Positions 1 through 12,914 are shown, counted from the first letter of the stretch. The stretch: 64,000 bases of DNA from Zea mays (GCF_902167145.1 NC_050104.1:111301849-111365848); one strand, 5' to 3'. Notes: a model not told the origin generated them from the letters alone. A program made the numbers and translations.

Positions 1-2114
1 GCGGGGTTGGCATTCCAATGTGGACTGAACCTGATCTAATCTGGACCCTAGATGGGGGATCTATCGGCTCAGGTTTGATCATACCCTTTCGGCCACACGT
101 TTTACAAAAGAGACCCCACAGAAATTAGATATAAACCCGCCGTCCTGAGCACTGTTGTCTAGGTCTGGGGATTCTTTCGAGAAAGACCCTGGACTTCTCT
201 GTAATTGACGCCCAGTCCAGAATATTATAAAATCCAGAAAAAGGAATTAGAAAATGATTTTGAATGCAATAAGAAATGCTAGGATTTGTTTAATTCATAG
301 AAAATGCATACTTAGTCCAAATTATTCCATTCCAATTCTATAATATTATTGTTTACCGCATAGTACCTCTGTTTTGACATGAAAGTCACATTAAAATTTA
401 TGCTCTATTTAATCTTTTACTAAACACATAGAATCTTTAGAAATTCATAACTTAAAATGTATAACTCCGATTGGATCCATTAAAGTTGCGTTAGTCTCGT
501 ATAAATATTTACTATGCAATAACAACATTTATTATACCATATCTCATTATTTTATGACTAGATCTTTATTTAACTTAGGTGGTTTAGTCTTGTTAATCTA
601 CTTATCATTATAATCTACTAGAATATGATCTAAGGACAATTTATGACTTAGATTAAAGTTGAGATAATTATTTATAGAATAACCTCTTATATTATTAACC
701 AATTTATAATATAGTCTAATATTTTAATCACATAAATCATCTATACATTTTAACTCCCTATTCGTAACTCCGATTTTAGTGAGTCTCGTTCCCACGATCC
801 CGTAGCAGCGCATAGATCATTATTATTCAGTTTGTACTTACGTTTGGTGTGATGTTAATTTTGTCTATACCATGTCTGTTTGTATTGCTACGACTAGCAG
901 TGCGGTTTTGAGGATTTGGAGATCATCCTGGTAACTGAAATCTCAAGTGCCAGGCAAGTTATGCCCTTGATCACTTCTTTTTACCTACTCATGTTCTGAT
1001 TAATCATAATGATCTGCATAGGTTAATTTTGATGGGACCCAATAGGTTACCCTAGTTTGATTATCTTTATACCTTGTTTACCACTGAACTTTTTGGGTAG
1101 TACTTGCTAGTGCTTTATGTGGTTTTGGGTATGAAGATACATTGTTCACGATTATACTTTTATTATCTGTTTATTATCACTGTTCATGATAAGATCATTA
1201 TGTTAATTGGAACATGGAGCGACCACCCGGGAAAACAGTGCTACCACAAGGGTTTATGGACGCCCTTGGCTGATTAATTAGGAAAGCTAGTGGAGGACTA
1301 CCTTACCCGAAAGGGGCAAGGGCAGTAAAGGAGTGGTCAGTGTAGGGAGGTCCTTGGTTGATTTTGCTGCGATGGCGGTCAGGCAAGAACCCTGCATTGG
1401 AGCTTCCTATAAACTGTAGCGGGTTTTCTGAAGCTGGTGGAACTTTGTAAAGGCCTCGTAGTGTTACCCTGCCTCGCCTCCTCGGTAGAGGTGTATGGGA
1501 AGTCGCGATCCCTTGGCAGATGGGTAACATGACTTGTGGGTAAAGATGTGCAACCTCTGCAGAGTGTAAAACTGGTATTCTAGCCGTGCTCACGGTCATG
1601 AGCAGCTCGGACCCTCACATGATTAAATTATGGAACTTAAATTCAATTTGTCATATGCATTGCATTGCAGGTGATGTTGTTACTTTTGTTCTACTACTTA
1701 ATTGGGTTGGTATTTACTTATACTTAGTAATTGCTAATAAAATTTTGACCAACTTTAAAAGCAATGCTCAGCTTCAACCATCCTCTTTGTTGAGCGATGA
1801 ACGTATGTGAGCTCACTCTTGCTGTCTCACACCCCCCACAGGTCAAGAACAGGTACCGCAGGATGAGGCGCATGGAGGATGCTGCGATGTGTTCGTGAGA
1901 GGTCTAGGTCGTCGTCTCCCAGTCAACTTTGGGTTGCTGGACCGTTCTCTCCTTATAATGTAATTATTTATTTTGTATAGAACTCCTTTTATATAGTAAA
2001 GATGTGACATTCGATCCTGTGCTATGATTCATCATATGTGTGAGACTTGGTCCCAGCACACCTGGTGATTATGTTCGCGCCCGGGTCTTGGTGCCCCGAA
2101 ACCCGGGTGTGACA
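1..2114 (+). mobile_element. Long LTR, 3' part (Gypsy, Tekay-type suspected)
   Basis: No convincing coding sequence is present. The segment ends at 2114 in a CA dinucleotide after a C/G-rich end (acccgggtgtgaca), as an LTR 3' terminus should. Its layout resembles the complete 4.3-kb solo LTR at 27900-32243: an AT-rich stretch, then a block of stops and Gs, then an acceptor-like cacag tract, then a short AT-rich tail. The upstream end and matching TSD lie outside the window, so solo LTR and full element cannot be told apart. The family assignment is inference from length and layout only. Confidence 0.5.
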
Positions 2115-2550
2115 CTATCTTGCTATGACTAAAGGAGTACCTCTTCTTGGCCACTGGAGCGTCTCTGTAAGTTCTATCAATAAGAGCAAGTCTAAGGGGT
2201 CGAATTTTTCTCCCTTTTGTAACTAGGTAACGCATGTGTGTACGCCAACCCGGTGAGGTCCGCCCTCATAAGTCTGGCCTGTTGGTCTGCACCCATGCAT
2301 GACAGGTTATAAAGAAAAGATTTACCCCCTCAGATGTGCCTCTATGATAGTTTTATCCTACTGCTCCATGGTCTTACCTTGCAGTTTTCCAGATATTATT
2401 TTATCTAACCCACCCGAACAGTTCCCTTTCCATCAGACATAATGACATATGAATTGAATAACCAGGCTTGCAGTTTAGGACCTCTCTACGAAAGCAGGAG
2501 GGCCTGACAGCCTGGGAGCCGGTTCTAAAGAACGGGAGCCCGTTCCATGG

Positions 2551-2866
2551 GGTGGTCCGGAGCCTGTGTGGCCGCTTAGCCTGGTCCCGTACCCGAAAGC
2601 CTGCACACTCCAGCACTCTGTGACGAGTACCCTAGTATTTGGAGCTATAAGTCATGTGGGTCTGGCAACCTGGGGTCCGGAACTAGAGAATGGACACTTG
2701 TCTCCTGGGTGGTTCGGAGCCCATGTAGCCGCTCAGCCTGGTTCCGTACCGTGGGCCTACACGCTCCACCACTCTGCGACGGGTGTCCTAGTACCAAGAA
2801 CCACCATTCGGGGGGTCCGGAAGCACAACTTGGCATCCCAGACTAGACCCTGCAGGTCCCGAGCTT
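2551..2866. repeat. Two-copy tandem repeat, about 157-bp unit
   Basis: The block starting ggtggtccgg at 2551 recurs in diverged form at 2708 (ggtggttcgg). Both copies continue through cctggt.ccgtacc and end in a cctagta motif. It lies in the 3' tail of the Tat-like element and has no recognised function. Confidence 0.6.
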
Positions 2867-3261
2867 GTATTAAAGGATGGCTAGTGTTAGATGGCGGGCC
2901 CTGCGGGTGTACTACTAATGCTCCCTAGCCAAAGCTGTGTACAGGCCCAGGTCCCAGTCGAGGCTACCTCCTGGAGGCCATTGCCAACTCTTTCTTAGGT
3001 ATGCTGGTCTGCAGCCTCGATAGATCGAGCCTACATCCCAGGGGGGCCAGGTACCAAGGAGGAATCAATTACACGACACGCAACGGGGACAAGTGGTACA
3101 CAGATAAGTGCTAATACTGCTTGATAAATAGTACTTAAAAGTACCTTACAAAAAGCAAAAGTATTACATCCGCCTTCAAGCGGAGCCCTAGCTCCATCTC
3201 TACTCTACAGGTATGAACTACCTTCACACCAGTAGGGTCGTGTGGATAGCTAGCTCCGAGC

Positions 3262-3480
3262 GGCTCGCCAGCGGAGGCGACCACCTCTGCACCGACGGCA
3301 GTGGCCACCTCTGCACCGATGGCAGTGGCCACCACTGCACCAACGGCTCGCCAGCGGCGGCGACTACCTCAGCTCCGAGCGGCTCGCCAGCAGAGGCAAC
3401 CACCTCTGAAGCGGACAGCCTCACTAGCGGCGGCGACCACCTCTGCGCCGGGCAGCCTCCCCAGCAGTGGCGACCGCCTC
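3262..3480. repeat. GC-rich minisatellite, about 24-bp and longer units
   Basis: Units of the type cacctctgcaccgacggcag repeat with a 24-bp period near 3282-3345. They then alternate with ctcgccagcgg-containing units to 3480. Open frames across it on both strands are low-complexity shadows of the repeat and are not called as genes. Confidence 0.65.
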
Positions 3481-4256
3481 AGCGTGCCTGCCATGGCGAA
3501 GAGGTCCTCGCCTCCGTCCCCCTACGGGGGTGAGGACAAGACCATCCAAGCCATGCAGCTGGGAGCACGGTGGAAGGCGGTGCTTGCGATCTGGCAGGAT
3601 CGCGTAGCCAAAGTTCGCCTCCTTCACAAGGCTGGTGATCATCCTTTTCCTTCGAATGCTGGAGAAAGAGGTGGGCACCAGCCCGTGTGGGAGGTGAAGC
3701 CGCGACTCAGCTCGCTCCCCACCACCACGAGGCTGATGAACATCCTTGAAGCCAAGCACCGATGGAAGAATGCCGCTCCTACAAGGCCGTGCACCTCCAG
3801 CAGAGGGAAGACAAGACCGGTAGCACCAGCCCGCTAGGGAGGACAAAAGGCATGAACTCTCTAGCGGAAAGCTCATCGAGGTGGATGACGCCGGCGCAAA
3901 TCCTTCCGCCGAGCGCCGGCACATTCCATCCAAACAGGCGGTATAGCATTTCGAGCACCCGCTTAGTCTGGGCGCGCTCAAGATGAAGTCACAAGGCCAT
4001 GGCGAACTACGGTAATGTGAAGCAGAGACCTTGAAGGCAAAGGGGCGCAAAGAGCTCGGAGGCGAAAGGACGCCACGAGTGGGGGAGAAGCAAGGCATGG
4101 CTGCTACTCGAGGGATGAACCCCTCTTTAAAGGCAGACTCCCCTGCTCGAAGCGTTGTGAGAAGCCTCCCCCGATGCCCACCGGGGTATCCATCCCATGA
4201 CACGGGGGCCCGGTCCTACAGGTCATACAGCTGGCGCGCTGGCCTTCGAGTGCGAA

Positions 4257-4418
4257 GAAGGCGAACTGCCGCACATGAAGCGTGCTACCGCCCCGCGGTG
4301 GTACGCCTCCTCCATCTTCGCTACGACCAACGGTCAAGAAGGCGAACCACCGTACAAGGAGCATGCTACCGCCCCGCGGTAGTGCGCCCCCTCGTCTTCG
4401 CTGCAACCAGCGGTCCAA
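4257..4418. repeat. Two-copy tandem repeat, 81-bp unit
   Basis: gaaggcgaac begins at 4257 and again at 4338. Both copies carry gctaccgccccgcgg and cttcgct at matching places. It lies just upstream of the 3' LTR of the Tat-like element. Confidence 0.6.
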
Positions 4419-4758
4419 CCTCTGGCATGGGGGCCCAGGCCCACATGTCATGCACCCGGCGCGCCGATTTCTGGGTACAGAGAAGTTGCACCGCCGCTCG
4501 TGCCAATACCACGTCTCCTTGGGGCCGCTCGTGTAAATGCAGCGACTCGAGGCACCCCGCGCATGGCCCAACAAAGACATTAAGTGCGGAGGTCACGGGT
4601 CAGTCAGCCGCGGGGATCGGTGGGGCAGTCGGCGTGACCATGGGCCGACCGGCAGTAATTGCATCAACGGGCGCGCAGGGGCAGCGAGCCAATCGCCGAT
4701 CAAACTTTGGCCCCACCTGCAGGCTCGTATCCTCCCCTAAGGCGGGCCCAGGGGCCAC

Positions 4759-5842
4759 TGTCGGTACCCTGAATCAGGGGTACCCCTTACTGAAGTATGA
4801 AGACACAGTGCCCGTACGACGTTCTCTAGCCGCACGGTGAACGACACCCAACCACACCACGTGGGCGGCTCAAGGGGCACCACGTGACGAGAAAAGATGG
4901 TGCATCCCAGGATGTATCAGTTGGACCGGACCTCCACGAGGGAGCACCGGACCCTTGTACGCACAACCAGGACCCCTCAAGTAAGCATGCCGGGTCCCTT
5001 GGATGGGGTCTAGATCCCTCCGAGTAAGGACTGGGCCGCAACGAGGTCCCGGGACAGGGGAGACCCTGGTATAAGCAAGGATTCGGTATAGACACGTATC
5101 CGGGCCTTACCCTATGCGCTTGCACTCCCCGCTCAGGCGGAGACCCGATGCTGCCACGTGGCTTGTTGCCCGTGACATAAGCCAGCGGGCGGAGCCTGAC
5201 GTAAGGCCTCTAGGCCACGCGGTCTCTGCATTTATTGCGGAGAGGACACGCCGCCTGTCCACCCTGCTGACAGGCGATGTGCCCCCTCAGCATTTAATGT
5301 GTCCTGTCCACTCCGCTGGCAGGCGGCGCCAGGGCCATCCTGCAGACGGCACACCTATCCAGTCCATTGTCAAACAGTGCGCCCGTGCTGCGCGGTGCAC
5401 TGTGTTCATCATCCCTTATATGAGAAGCTTCCCCTACACGTCGATGCAACGCAGATCTCGGATGTCAGGGCACAAGAAGATTGCTCTAGCAGCAAACATT
5501 AGTGGCTCCAAGTACTACATCCGTTATGTTCCTAGGCCCACATGTCGGGGCTCAGTACCCTTGTACATGCCCCCCTTAGCTATAAAAGGGGAGGCATGCA
5601 ATGTTACAACTCAGACACACTTAGACCAAGCTCAGGCTCTCAGCTCTCAAGCTTCCACAGCAATCCAACACACAGTGGAGTAGGGTATTACGCTCCGGCG
5701 GCCCGAACCACTCTAAATCCTCGCGTGTCCTTGTGCTCGATGATCGCTTAGCAGGACAGGAAAAACACTTAAGCCCCCTCCTCATCTTAGGATTTAGGGC
5801 GGGTGCACTCCGCCACCCGGCCGGAGAATTCTCTCTCCGACA
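4759..5842 (+). mobile_element. 3' LTR of a Gypsy element (1084 bp)
   Basis: It starts tgtcggtaccctgaatcagg and ends ctctccgaca, a matching TG...CA pair with the short inverted TGTCGG/CCGACA ends. A TATA box (ctataaaagg) sits at 5580-5589, about 260 bp from the 3' end, which sets plus orientation. The five bases after it (gtcag, 5843-5847) are the candidate TSD, but no 5' LTR is in the window to compare. The family was not assigned. Confidence 0.75.
5580..5589 (+). promoter_or_regulatory. LTR TATA box
   Basis: ctataaaagg lies in the 1084-bp LTR after a GC-rich stretch and before a CA/CT-rich tract, the expected U3/R layout. Confidence 0.7.
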
Positions 5843-5847
5843 GTCAG

Positions 5848-6343
5848 GGAAGCATGTACTTTAGGATGTTCTCCTTTGATCATCTTATAAATATCCCTGC
5901 CCAGACAAGGTGAGGGAAAGACATGTTTGAGAACCACTATTCTACATTTTGTCGTGTGGTTATACTCTTGCCACCCCTTGTTGTTCGGGTCCCTCTGTTA
6001 GGACCCAATAAGTCCAAAGAGATTGGTCGTAGTGTACTAGATGATGTACCGAAACTCCAGAGTCGAGAGTGGGTATATATAGAGAGACCTCTTTGGTAAC
6101 ACTTCAAAATGAATGGTGCATTGCTAGCGCCAGAGGATTGAACAAAATATGCAATTGCATTAAAATAAAGTGTGCATTCATCTCAAATGAATGCAATGTG
6201 TTTGAATAAGGGTTTGAATTTGAATTTGATTCCAATAATAGTATAAGAATGATATATGAATTTGTGTAGTTGAATATTGGGTACAGTAAATATACATATA
6301 TTGAACTGCGATGATGAGTAAATAGAATTAAAAAATGGAGCAT
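5848..6343. other. Intergenic stretch, no gene seen
   Basis: AT-rich DNA lies between the LTR and the outer CACTA element. It has a TATA-like tatatataga run near 6074 and probably derives from older repeats. No supported reading frame was found. Confidence 0.5.
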
Positions 6344-6359
6344 CGTTACCGAAATCGCA

Positions 6360-6530
6360 TTCTTTGCCGAACACACTCGGCAAAGGTCATTTTACACTCG
6401 ACAAAGCCTTTGCCGAGTGTAACATTCGGCAAAAAATACTCGGCAAATATTTTATCGGCAAAGGGTTTTTTGCCGAGTACTTTGCCGAGTGTCAAAAAGC
6501 ACTTGACAAAGAAAAGCACTCGGTAAATTA
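6360..6530. repeat. Subterminal repeat array, outer CACTA left end
   Basis: Several copies of the tttgccgagtgt motif and its complement acactcggcaaa, some with one mismatch, lie just inside the left terminus. In CACTA elements such subterminal arrays are binding sites for the element's DNA-binding protein. Confidence 0.75.
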
Positions 6531-6739
6531 AGAATCGAAAAAACCAAAAACAGCAAAACATTTTTTTAAAATTATAGGAACAACCTTCCAACCACTACCT
6601 ATTACTATACCCATCGCCCTATCATTTTTCACTATTATTTTGAATCAAATTTACATGTTTTGTGCATAGTGAGATTCAAACTCGCAACATCTCTCTCGCG
6701 CATACCCTCCTCTACCACTACACTCACTACAGGAATTCA

Positions 6740-7095
6740 CTTAATTCCCGTCGGCCTGAAACCGACGGGAATAAGCCCTAAACCGACGGGAATAAGTAAT
6801 TCCCGTCGGTTTAGGGCTTATTCCCGTCGGTTTCAGGCCGACGGGCGTCCCTTGTCGGGGATAAGGTTATCCCCGTCGGCGGCTGACGGGAATAATTAAT
6901 TCCCGTCGGCTAGATAGTGGCCGACGGGAATTACGGCTAATTCCTGTCGGTTCTGCTGGCCGACGGGAGTTATTAATTAATTCCCGTCGGTTCTCTAGGC
7001 CGACGGGAATTAACTGGGCCGACGGGAGTTAGTAATTAATTCCCGTCGGTTCGACCATAGCCGACGGGAATTAACTGGGCCGACGGGAATTACTC
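6740..7095. repeat. Subterminal repeat array, inner CACTA left end
   Basis: About fifteen copies of aattcccgtcgg or its complement ccgacgggaatt occur in both orientations, many paired as small inverted repeats. These are the likely binding sites of the element's own DNA-binding protein. Confidence 0.85.
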
Positions 7096-7383
7096 TATAC
7101 TGCTACAAAAACAGCACTAAATTATGTCACTATTTCTGCACACATAACATATATCAAACATAATCACATATAACAGCCACATTACAAACACATATAGAGA
7201 TACGACATCCACAAACACATGCATTTAGACATAAACACTTGCATTTATAATTAAAACATCCACCAACGTGTACGACATAGTATTCAAACATAGCATCCAC
7301 CAACATCAAACAACGAGTACGACATAGTATTGAAACATAACATCCACCAACGAGTACGACATTTCAAACATAAGTTTAAGTGT

Positions 7384-9800
7384 TTAGAGATAACCACCAC
7401 TTGGGTGGTTAGAGCTTTGACCGCTGCCGCCTTCACCACTAGGAGGAGGGAACGCGAAGAGCGAGTCAACAAATCCAGTCCCTACTGCTGGATCAGACCC
7501 ACTGCCACCCGCTTCAGGCGTAACCTATGCAAGTTAGAAAATATCAACACGTTAAATGCAAATATCAAAAAGTATACAAGTGTATAAATTAATGGAGAGT
7601 TATCAAACGTACCCTATCTCCAGGTGCAGGTATATGTGTCGGAGGGGTGGTGAACTGTGGTGGTGGAACTGGTGTGTTTGCAAATTGGCTCCATTGTGGT
7701 GGCGGTGGAAAATTTGATGTCATGCCCTGTTGCTGCATTAACTGTTAAACACATATGTGTTACTACTGAAGATGTTGTATTGAAATATAATAATTTAGAG
7801 TTCGGATTATGTGTACTCACTTGATACATCGCTTGATTATGAGCATTGCAAGCCTCCATAAATTCGCGTTGTTGTCTCATCTCTTCACGCATCCTCATAA
7901 TCTCCAACTCCTGCTCGTTCGGTCGACGAGAGCATGAGCTACGGGAAGATGAACCTGTCCTCTGAGATCTCACCGACGATGAGTCAATGAATCCGTCGAA
8001 GAGTGCGTATCTATAAGTGATTCAAAAAATGTTATTACTGCATAATCAATTTAGTGTCAACCATATAATTTCATAAGTTAGAGCTTACCGTCCATGCGCT
8101 TTGCCACCACCACTTGCGTACACCACCGAGGGATCCACCGGTTCATGGCGTCAGTCGTAGTCAGGGCCATGGCGACGAACCATCTCCTCCCCATATGCCG
8201 CCTATACATCATTCACAACCTTACAAATGCAGGAATTTATATACTTTGAACGTTTGAACTTTTGAGCCAAAACTCACCAAGCGATCCGTGGCTGTCTGGC
8301 TGCAGAGCTGGTCAGGGTTGTTCGGGTCTGGTCCTTTGTGGCCCTCCTGGTACACCTCAATGTCACTAGGCTTTTGGCCACTCGTAGCTTCCTGTATAAA
8401 CAAAAAACATTCATAAGCAATCGTATTATTTGTTGATCGACATAGAAAGATCAAACTTACCATTCTTTTAGCTTTTCGTATCATGTCGTCACCGCCAAAC
8501 TTGTGGTTAGGATTGGTTCCTCGACATTGTCTGTGATGCGCTGACGCTTTCTGGAAGCCTTCGGAAGCCCAATATCGACACCAAGCATAGTACGCATCAG
8601 GCACGGGCGCCATCCATGGAACCATCACCTGCACACACACAATGTTACATATTATATCAATCACAACAATAAATATAAAAGGGTAAAACAAATTGAATAC
8701 TAACCTCACGATATTGATCCTCAGTCAAATATATCTTTGAGGACCCTTCCTTTTTATTCAAGGGGCCCGCTTCTTCCGGATTCTTTTGAAAATACAGGTT
8801 TGTAGCCTGAATTCTCGCATAGTATATGGCATCCTTCACCAGCTTCTTTGCATTGTTTTGCAAGACACGTTCAGCGTGCCCCATGTAATCCTCTCCGTCA
8901 GGCAACCGATATCGAAGCTACAGCATAAAGAATACATTTACAATGGTATAAGTCATAGATTTACAATATTAAGAAACATAACAAAAATAATAAAGAATTC
9001 ATACCCAAAAGTCATTACGCACAAGTCCCTGTCTGTCGGTGTGGTTTCGTTCCTTTTTAAACTTGTACTCATCCCAGGTACTGACGAGCACCTCATCCTC
9101 GGTATCACCGTTTGACACCTTCACTATACCAGGGTAGTGAAGGCGGCAAAGAGAACCCAACGTAAGGTTAACCTGAGTGTGGTGTCCCTTGCCGTCAAAG
9201 GACAGGTCCTCCCAATTCCTGCATTACACAAAAACATTAACAATACACATAATAGTTATATTAGATAAGTTAATATATTACACTCACCGATCTCCATGTG
9301 GCATGATTAAAGTCCTATCAGCCTCTCGCTCTATCGCGTGACGAGGCTTTACTGAGTGGCTTTTTCTTGAGCGACGTGTGCGTGTCGCTGAAGAGCCTCC
9401 CGAGCCATCATCCATCGGGTTGTCAGCCGGTTCGCCCTGTTGGCCCCACTGGTCCCACGCTTGTTGCTGCTCTCTCTGGTGGTCCCACTGGTCCCATGGC
9501 TGGTGATGCTGTGCGGCCTGGTCCCATGTCACGTGGTCCACCTCCTCATTGTGCTGCTCAGCCTCATTGTGCTCCTCCTCCTCAATGTGCTGCTCCTCAG
9601 TGTGCTGCTCATCCTGGTACATACAACTCAAGATTTATTTGTAAATATGTAAACAAATTTATTTGTACAAGATATGTTACCTCATCTCCATGTACCGCGC
9701 TCAACAGCTCTCGACGTCTGCTGCTGCTCGAAGAACTGCCCTGAAAAAGGCCCAGGCCCTTGAACAACCCCTTCACTGACTTCTTTGATTTTGGCGGCAT
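7384..9800 (-). pseudogene. CACTA second transposase gene (Transposase_24 / TNPA-like), one nonsense codon
   Basis: Ten exons can be joined at GT-AG sites: 9681-9800, 9288-9613, 9005-9218, 8705-8917, 8461-8628, 8278-8391, 8089-8201, 7821-8010, 7613-7741 and 7384-7524. They total 1728 nt (576 codons) with all phases consistent. The start is MPPKSKKSVKGLF. The next exon is rich in Glu, His and Gln, followed by the plant En/Spm transposase domain (LRYRLPDGEDYMGHAERVL through MVPWMAPVPDAYYAWCRYW), then a charged probable coiled coil (ELEIMRMREEMRQQREFME) and a Pro/Gly-rich tail. The role is inferred from the family: binding subterminal repeats and aiding excision. A TGA at 8151-8153 (residue 402) interrupts the seventh exon where Trp is expected, so the product would lose its coiled coil and tail. 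Otherwise the gene looks intact. Confidence 0.85.
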
Positions 9801-9894
9801 CCTGCATAAAAAATAAGAAATTATTCATTAGTGCATCAAAAATGACATAATACTTAAAATATAAACAAATGAAATAACAAAACAACTTTACTTG

Positions 9895-12800
9895 TTAAAT
9901 ATCATCAAAATCAGGATCTATTTGTTCTCTTCTATGCAGAGGTCGCCATGTAACTTTTCTCCTAACAGGTTGTCTTCTCCGTCTCTCGGGAAAAGTTAAG
10001 TCGTTAACGTCTGCAACTAGTGAATCTAATGCCGGTGCATTAGCAAATTCTGTAATAGATAACTGACGTAAGTCATCATTCAAATTCATTTCCTCCCCAA
10101 ACTGTCAATCATGCCACAAAGCATTAGCAAATTCTGTAATATTAGTTAAATTAAATTAGCTCTCGGAGCCACATAATTAAGACTTACACGGTCCCGAACG
10201 AAGCCACATAATGAAATTAGGCCGCCCATGCATACCATCGCGTCGCAATTTGTCTATGTCTCTCGCTGTTGGCCTACCGAGACACCTCATGTTTTGTTCA
10301 TCAAACTCGCTGTCAAATATTATTGTATGACATGAGATATTTGATAACATAAACTAATTCACATATGAATAGTTTAAGAAAACAAGTCTTACACAAAGTA
10401 TTTCTCCACCTCAGGCATATTCGTGAACATGTACAGTAAAGCAGACTTTCGTTCTTCCATACTTAGGTGATATGCCTTGGGTGGACCAACGGCTTTGCCG
10501 TTTGTCTGAAAAATCGAAAGATCACTACACGGAGGCATCTCTCGTTCATCATCATGGTACCTTTTCTTTCGAGCAAATACATTATGTTCTTCTGCAAAGT
10601 AACAACTTGTGAAGTGTGCTACCTCCTTTAGTTTAAATTGTTCCGCAATACATCCTTCAACTCTTGCCTTATTGCCCACCATTGCTCTAAGCTTCTTTAA
10701 TGCTCTTTCTATATGAAACATCCACCTATACTGAACAGGACCACCGACCTTAGCCTCATATGGAAGATGTATAAAGAGATGCTGCATAGGATTGAAGAAA
10801 CCCGGTGGAAATATTTTTTCCAATTTGCACAAAAGCACCGGTGCCTCTTTCTCCAGCTGTTCCATCACATCTCTTCTGATTTCTTTAGCACACAACTGTC
10901 TGTAGAAATAGCTAACTTCAGCTAACGTTTTCCACACAGCTTCGGAAATGTACCCACGAAACATTACAGGCATGAGCCTCTCCATAATTATGTGGAAGTC
11001 ATGGCTCTTCAGTCCATTCATCTTCATTGTCTTCAAGTTCACAGATCTTCTAAAACCAGCGGCATAACCATCGGGAAATTTAATATCCTTCATCCACTTC
11101 ATCACTTCTTTCCGTTGCTTAGATTTCAGACAATAGTCAGCTTTTGGTTTGCCTCCGTTTTCTCTAAGCACTTGGGTTGGACGATCACATATCACTGCTA
11201 AGTCCATGCGTGCCTTGTCATTGTCTTTCGTTTTATCAGGGAAATCCATGCATGTATTTATGAGGGCTTGGCAAAAGTTACTCTCTTGATGCATGACGTC
11301 GATGTTGTGCATCAAAATCAATGACTTAGCATAAGGAAGCTCCCACAAGCCACATATGTGAGTCCAGTTATGCTCCTCACCAAAACCTTGATACCTTTTC
11401 CCACTCTCGTCTAGGACAAGTTTCATATGCTCTTCTGTAATTTCTATCCCACTACGTCGCTTGGGCGGTCCCTTCGTGACAATGGTGCCCTTCCTAAATT
11501 CCTTTCTCTGCCTTCTGAAGGGGTGATTGAAGGGTAGAAAACATCTATGGCAATCAAAGTAACATATCTTGCCACCAGCACTAAGACGAAAACAATCTGT
11601 ATCTTTAGCACAATAAGGACACGTCAATCTACCATGCACGCTCCATCCAGAGAAAATACCATACGCCATAAAATCATGAACCGAGAACAGATATGCAACA
11701 CGAAGATTGAATTTCTGCTTCTTGAAGCAGTCATAGGCTTCCACACCTTGCCATAGCTTCTTTAACTCTTCAATCAGTGGTTGAAGCATCACATTGAGGC
11801 GTACGCCAGGATGCTCAGGCCCAGGTATAACAAGACATAGGAACATAAACTCATATTTCATGCATAGAGCAGGTGGAAGGTTGTACGGTATGGCAATGAC
11901 AGGCCAACATGAATACGATGCAGCGGTCATATTGAACGGCGTGAAACCATCAGTTGCCAAGCCGATACGGACGTTTCTTGCATCGCTGGCAAAATCTGGA
12001 TCAAATTTGTCAAGAGCCTTCCATGCATCACCATCTGACGGGTGCACCATTAACCCATCTTGTCTGTCCGTACAATCTTTATGCCACCTCATGTGCATAG
12101 CGATCTTCCTCGAGAGAAACAAACGTTTCACTCTAGGAGTGAGAGGCATGTACCGAAGCTGTTTATGTGCAACCTTTGTCACCACCTTCTCCCCATCTTC
12201 ATTTACAAGCTCCACGTACCTCGACTTCCCACATTTTAAGCATTTCTGTTCTCTGCCATGTTCCTTCCAAAAAAGCATACAGTTGTCTTGGCAAACATCA
12301 ATCTTCTCATACTCCATACCAAGACCTTCAAGCAATTTCTTGGACTGGTACATGTCTTTGGGCATCTTGTGACCCGTAGGAAGAACCTCGCTAATCAAAT
12401 CCACAAGCTCCTTGTAACAATTAATTGAGAATGCAAACTTGGACTTGATTGACATCAGCCGGGTCACGAATTCCAGTACGGTCACGTCAGTGTGCCCGTG
12501 AAGAGGCTCTTCTGACGCTTTGAGTAGGTCGAAGAACTTCTGAACCTCCGGTGTAGGTGAATCATGATGATCCGGTGCCAGTTCAGGCTGCAGATCCTCA
12601 AGCATCTGGTCCATCCTATCAACATCATCTTCACCATCATCAACTTCTACTTCTGCTGCTCGTTCAACATCTTCACCATGGAGATACCAGACCTTATAGC
12701 ATGGCACGAAACCATGCGAACACAGGTGTAGTATGACCTGCCTCTTGGTGTGGCTCGTCATATTTCTACATTTATTGCATGGACACCTAATATTATCTAT

Positions 12801-12914
12801 TTGTGACAAAGCAGCTGCATGGTCCAGAAACATCTGCGTCTTGACAAACCATTCACTTGTATGACACCCACCCTTCTTGAAACCTTCATACATCCAATCA
12901 CGTCTATCACCCAT
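9895..12914 (-). pseudogene. CACTA TNP2-type transposase (TNPD-like), 3' part disrupted
   Basis: The first exon (10393-12914) is an uninterrupted 840 codons. The start at 12914 (MGDRRDWMYEGFKKGG) matches the N-terminal transposase-associated domain; an in-frame ATG 14 codons upstream is less likely. Domains in order: transposase-associated zinc-binding region (residues about 5-80, with CPCNKC), the TNP2 transposase core (about 230-450, with IGLATDGFTPFN) and DUF4218 (about 630-750). A second exon at 10188-10309 follows a short GT-AG intron (10310-10392) and encodes the conserved RCLGRPTARDIDKLRRDG. The expected next domain, DUF4216, is absent. A tail frame at 9895-10101 is out of phase with exon 2, and the DNA between holds short copies of its flanks. 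I read this as an internal deletion with filler DNA. Confidence 0.82.
10102..10187 (-). other. Filler-like junction inside the transposase gene
   Basis: A 21-bp block starting gcattagcaaattctgtaat is present at 10037-10057 and again at 10121-10141. agccacataat is present near 10167 and again near 10202. Scrambled short copies of flanking DNA at a junction are typical of end-joining repair with templated insertion, which is well known in maize. Confidence 0.6.

Larger units (their letters stand above)
2115..4758 (+). mobile_element. 3' internal non-coding region of a Tat-like Gypsy element
   Basis: The segment lies directly upstream of a plus-strand LTR and has no conserved protein domain. 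Around 3660-3760 it resembles the 3' tail of the Huck-like element near 63870-63930 (shared gctcgctcccc context). Such a long untranslated tail between integrase and 3' LTR is usual for Tat-lineage elements. It contains local tandem duplications, listed separately. The 5' coding part is missing and the segment abuts the LTR ending at 2114, so it was probably cut by that insertion or by a deletion. Confidence 0.55.

Noticed and set aside
3135..4840. Several 60-270 residue frames
   Set aside because: They follow minisatellite units in the 3' tail of a Gypsy element, on both strands, with no domain or splice support.
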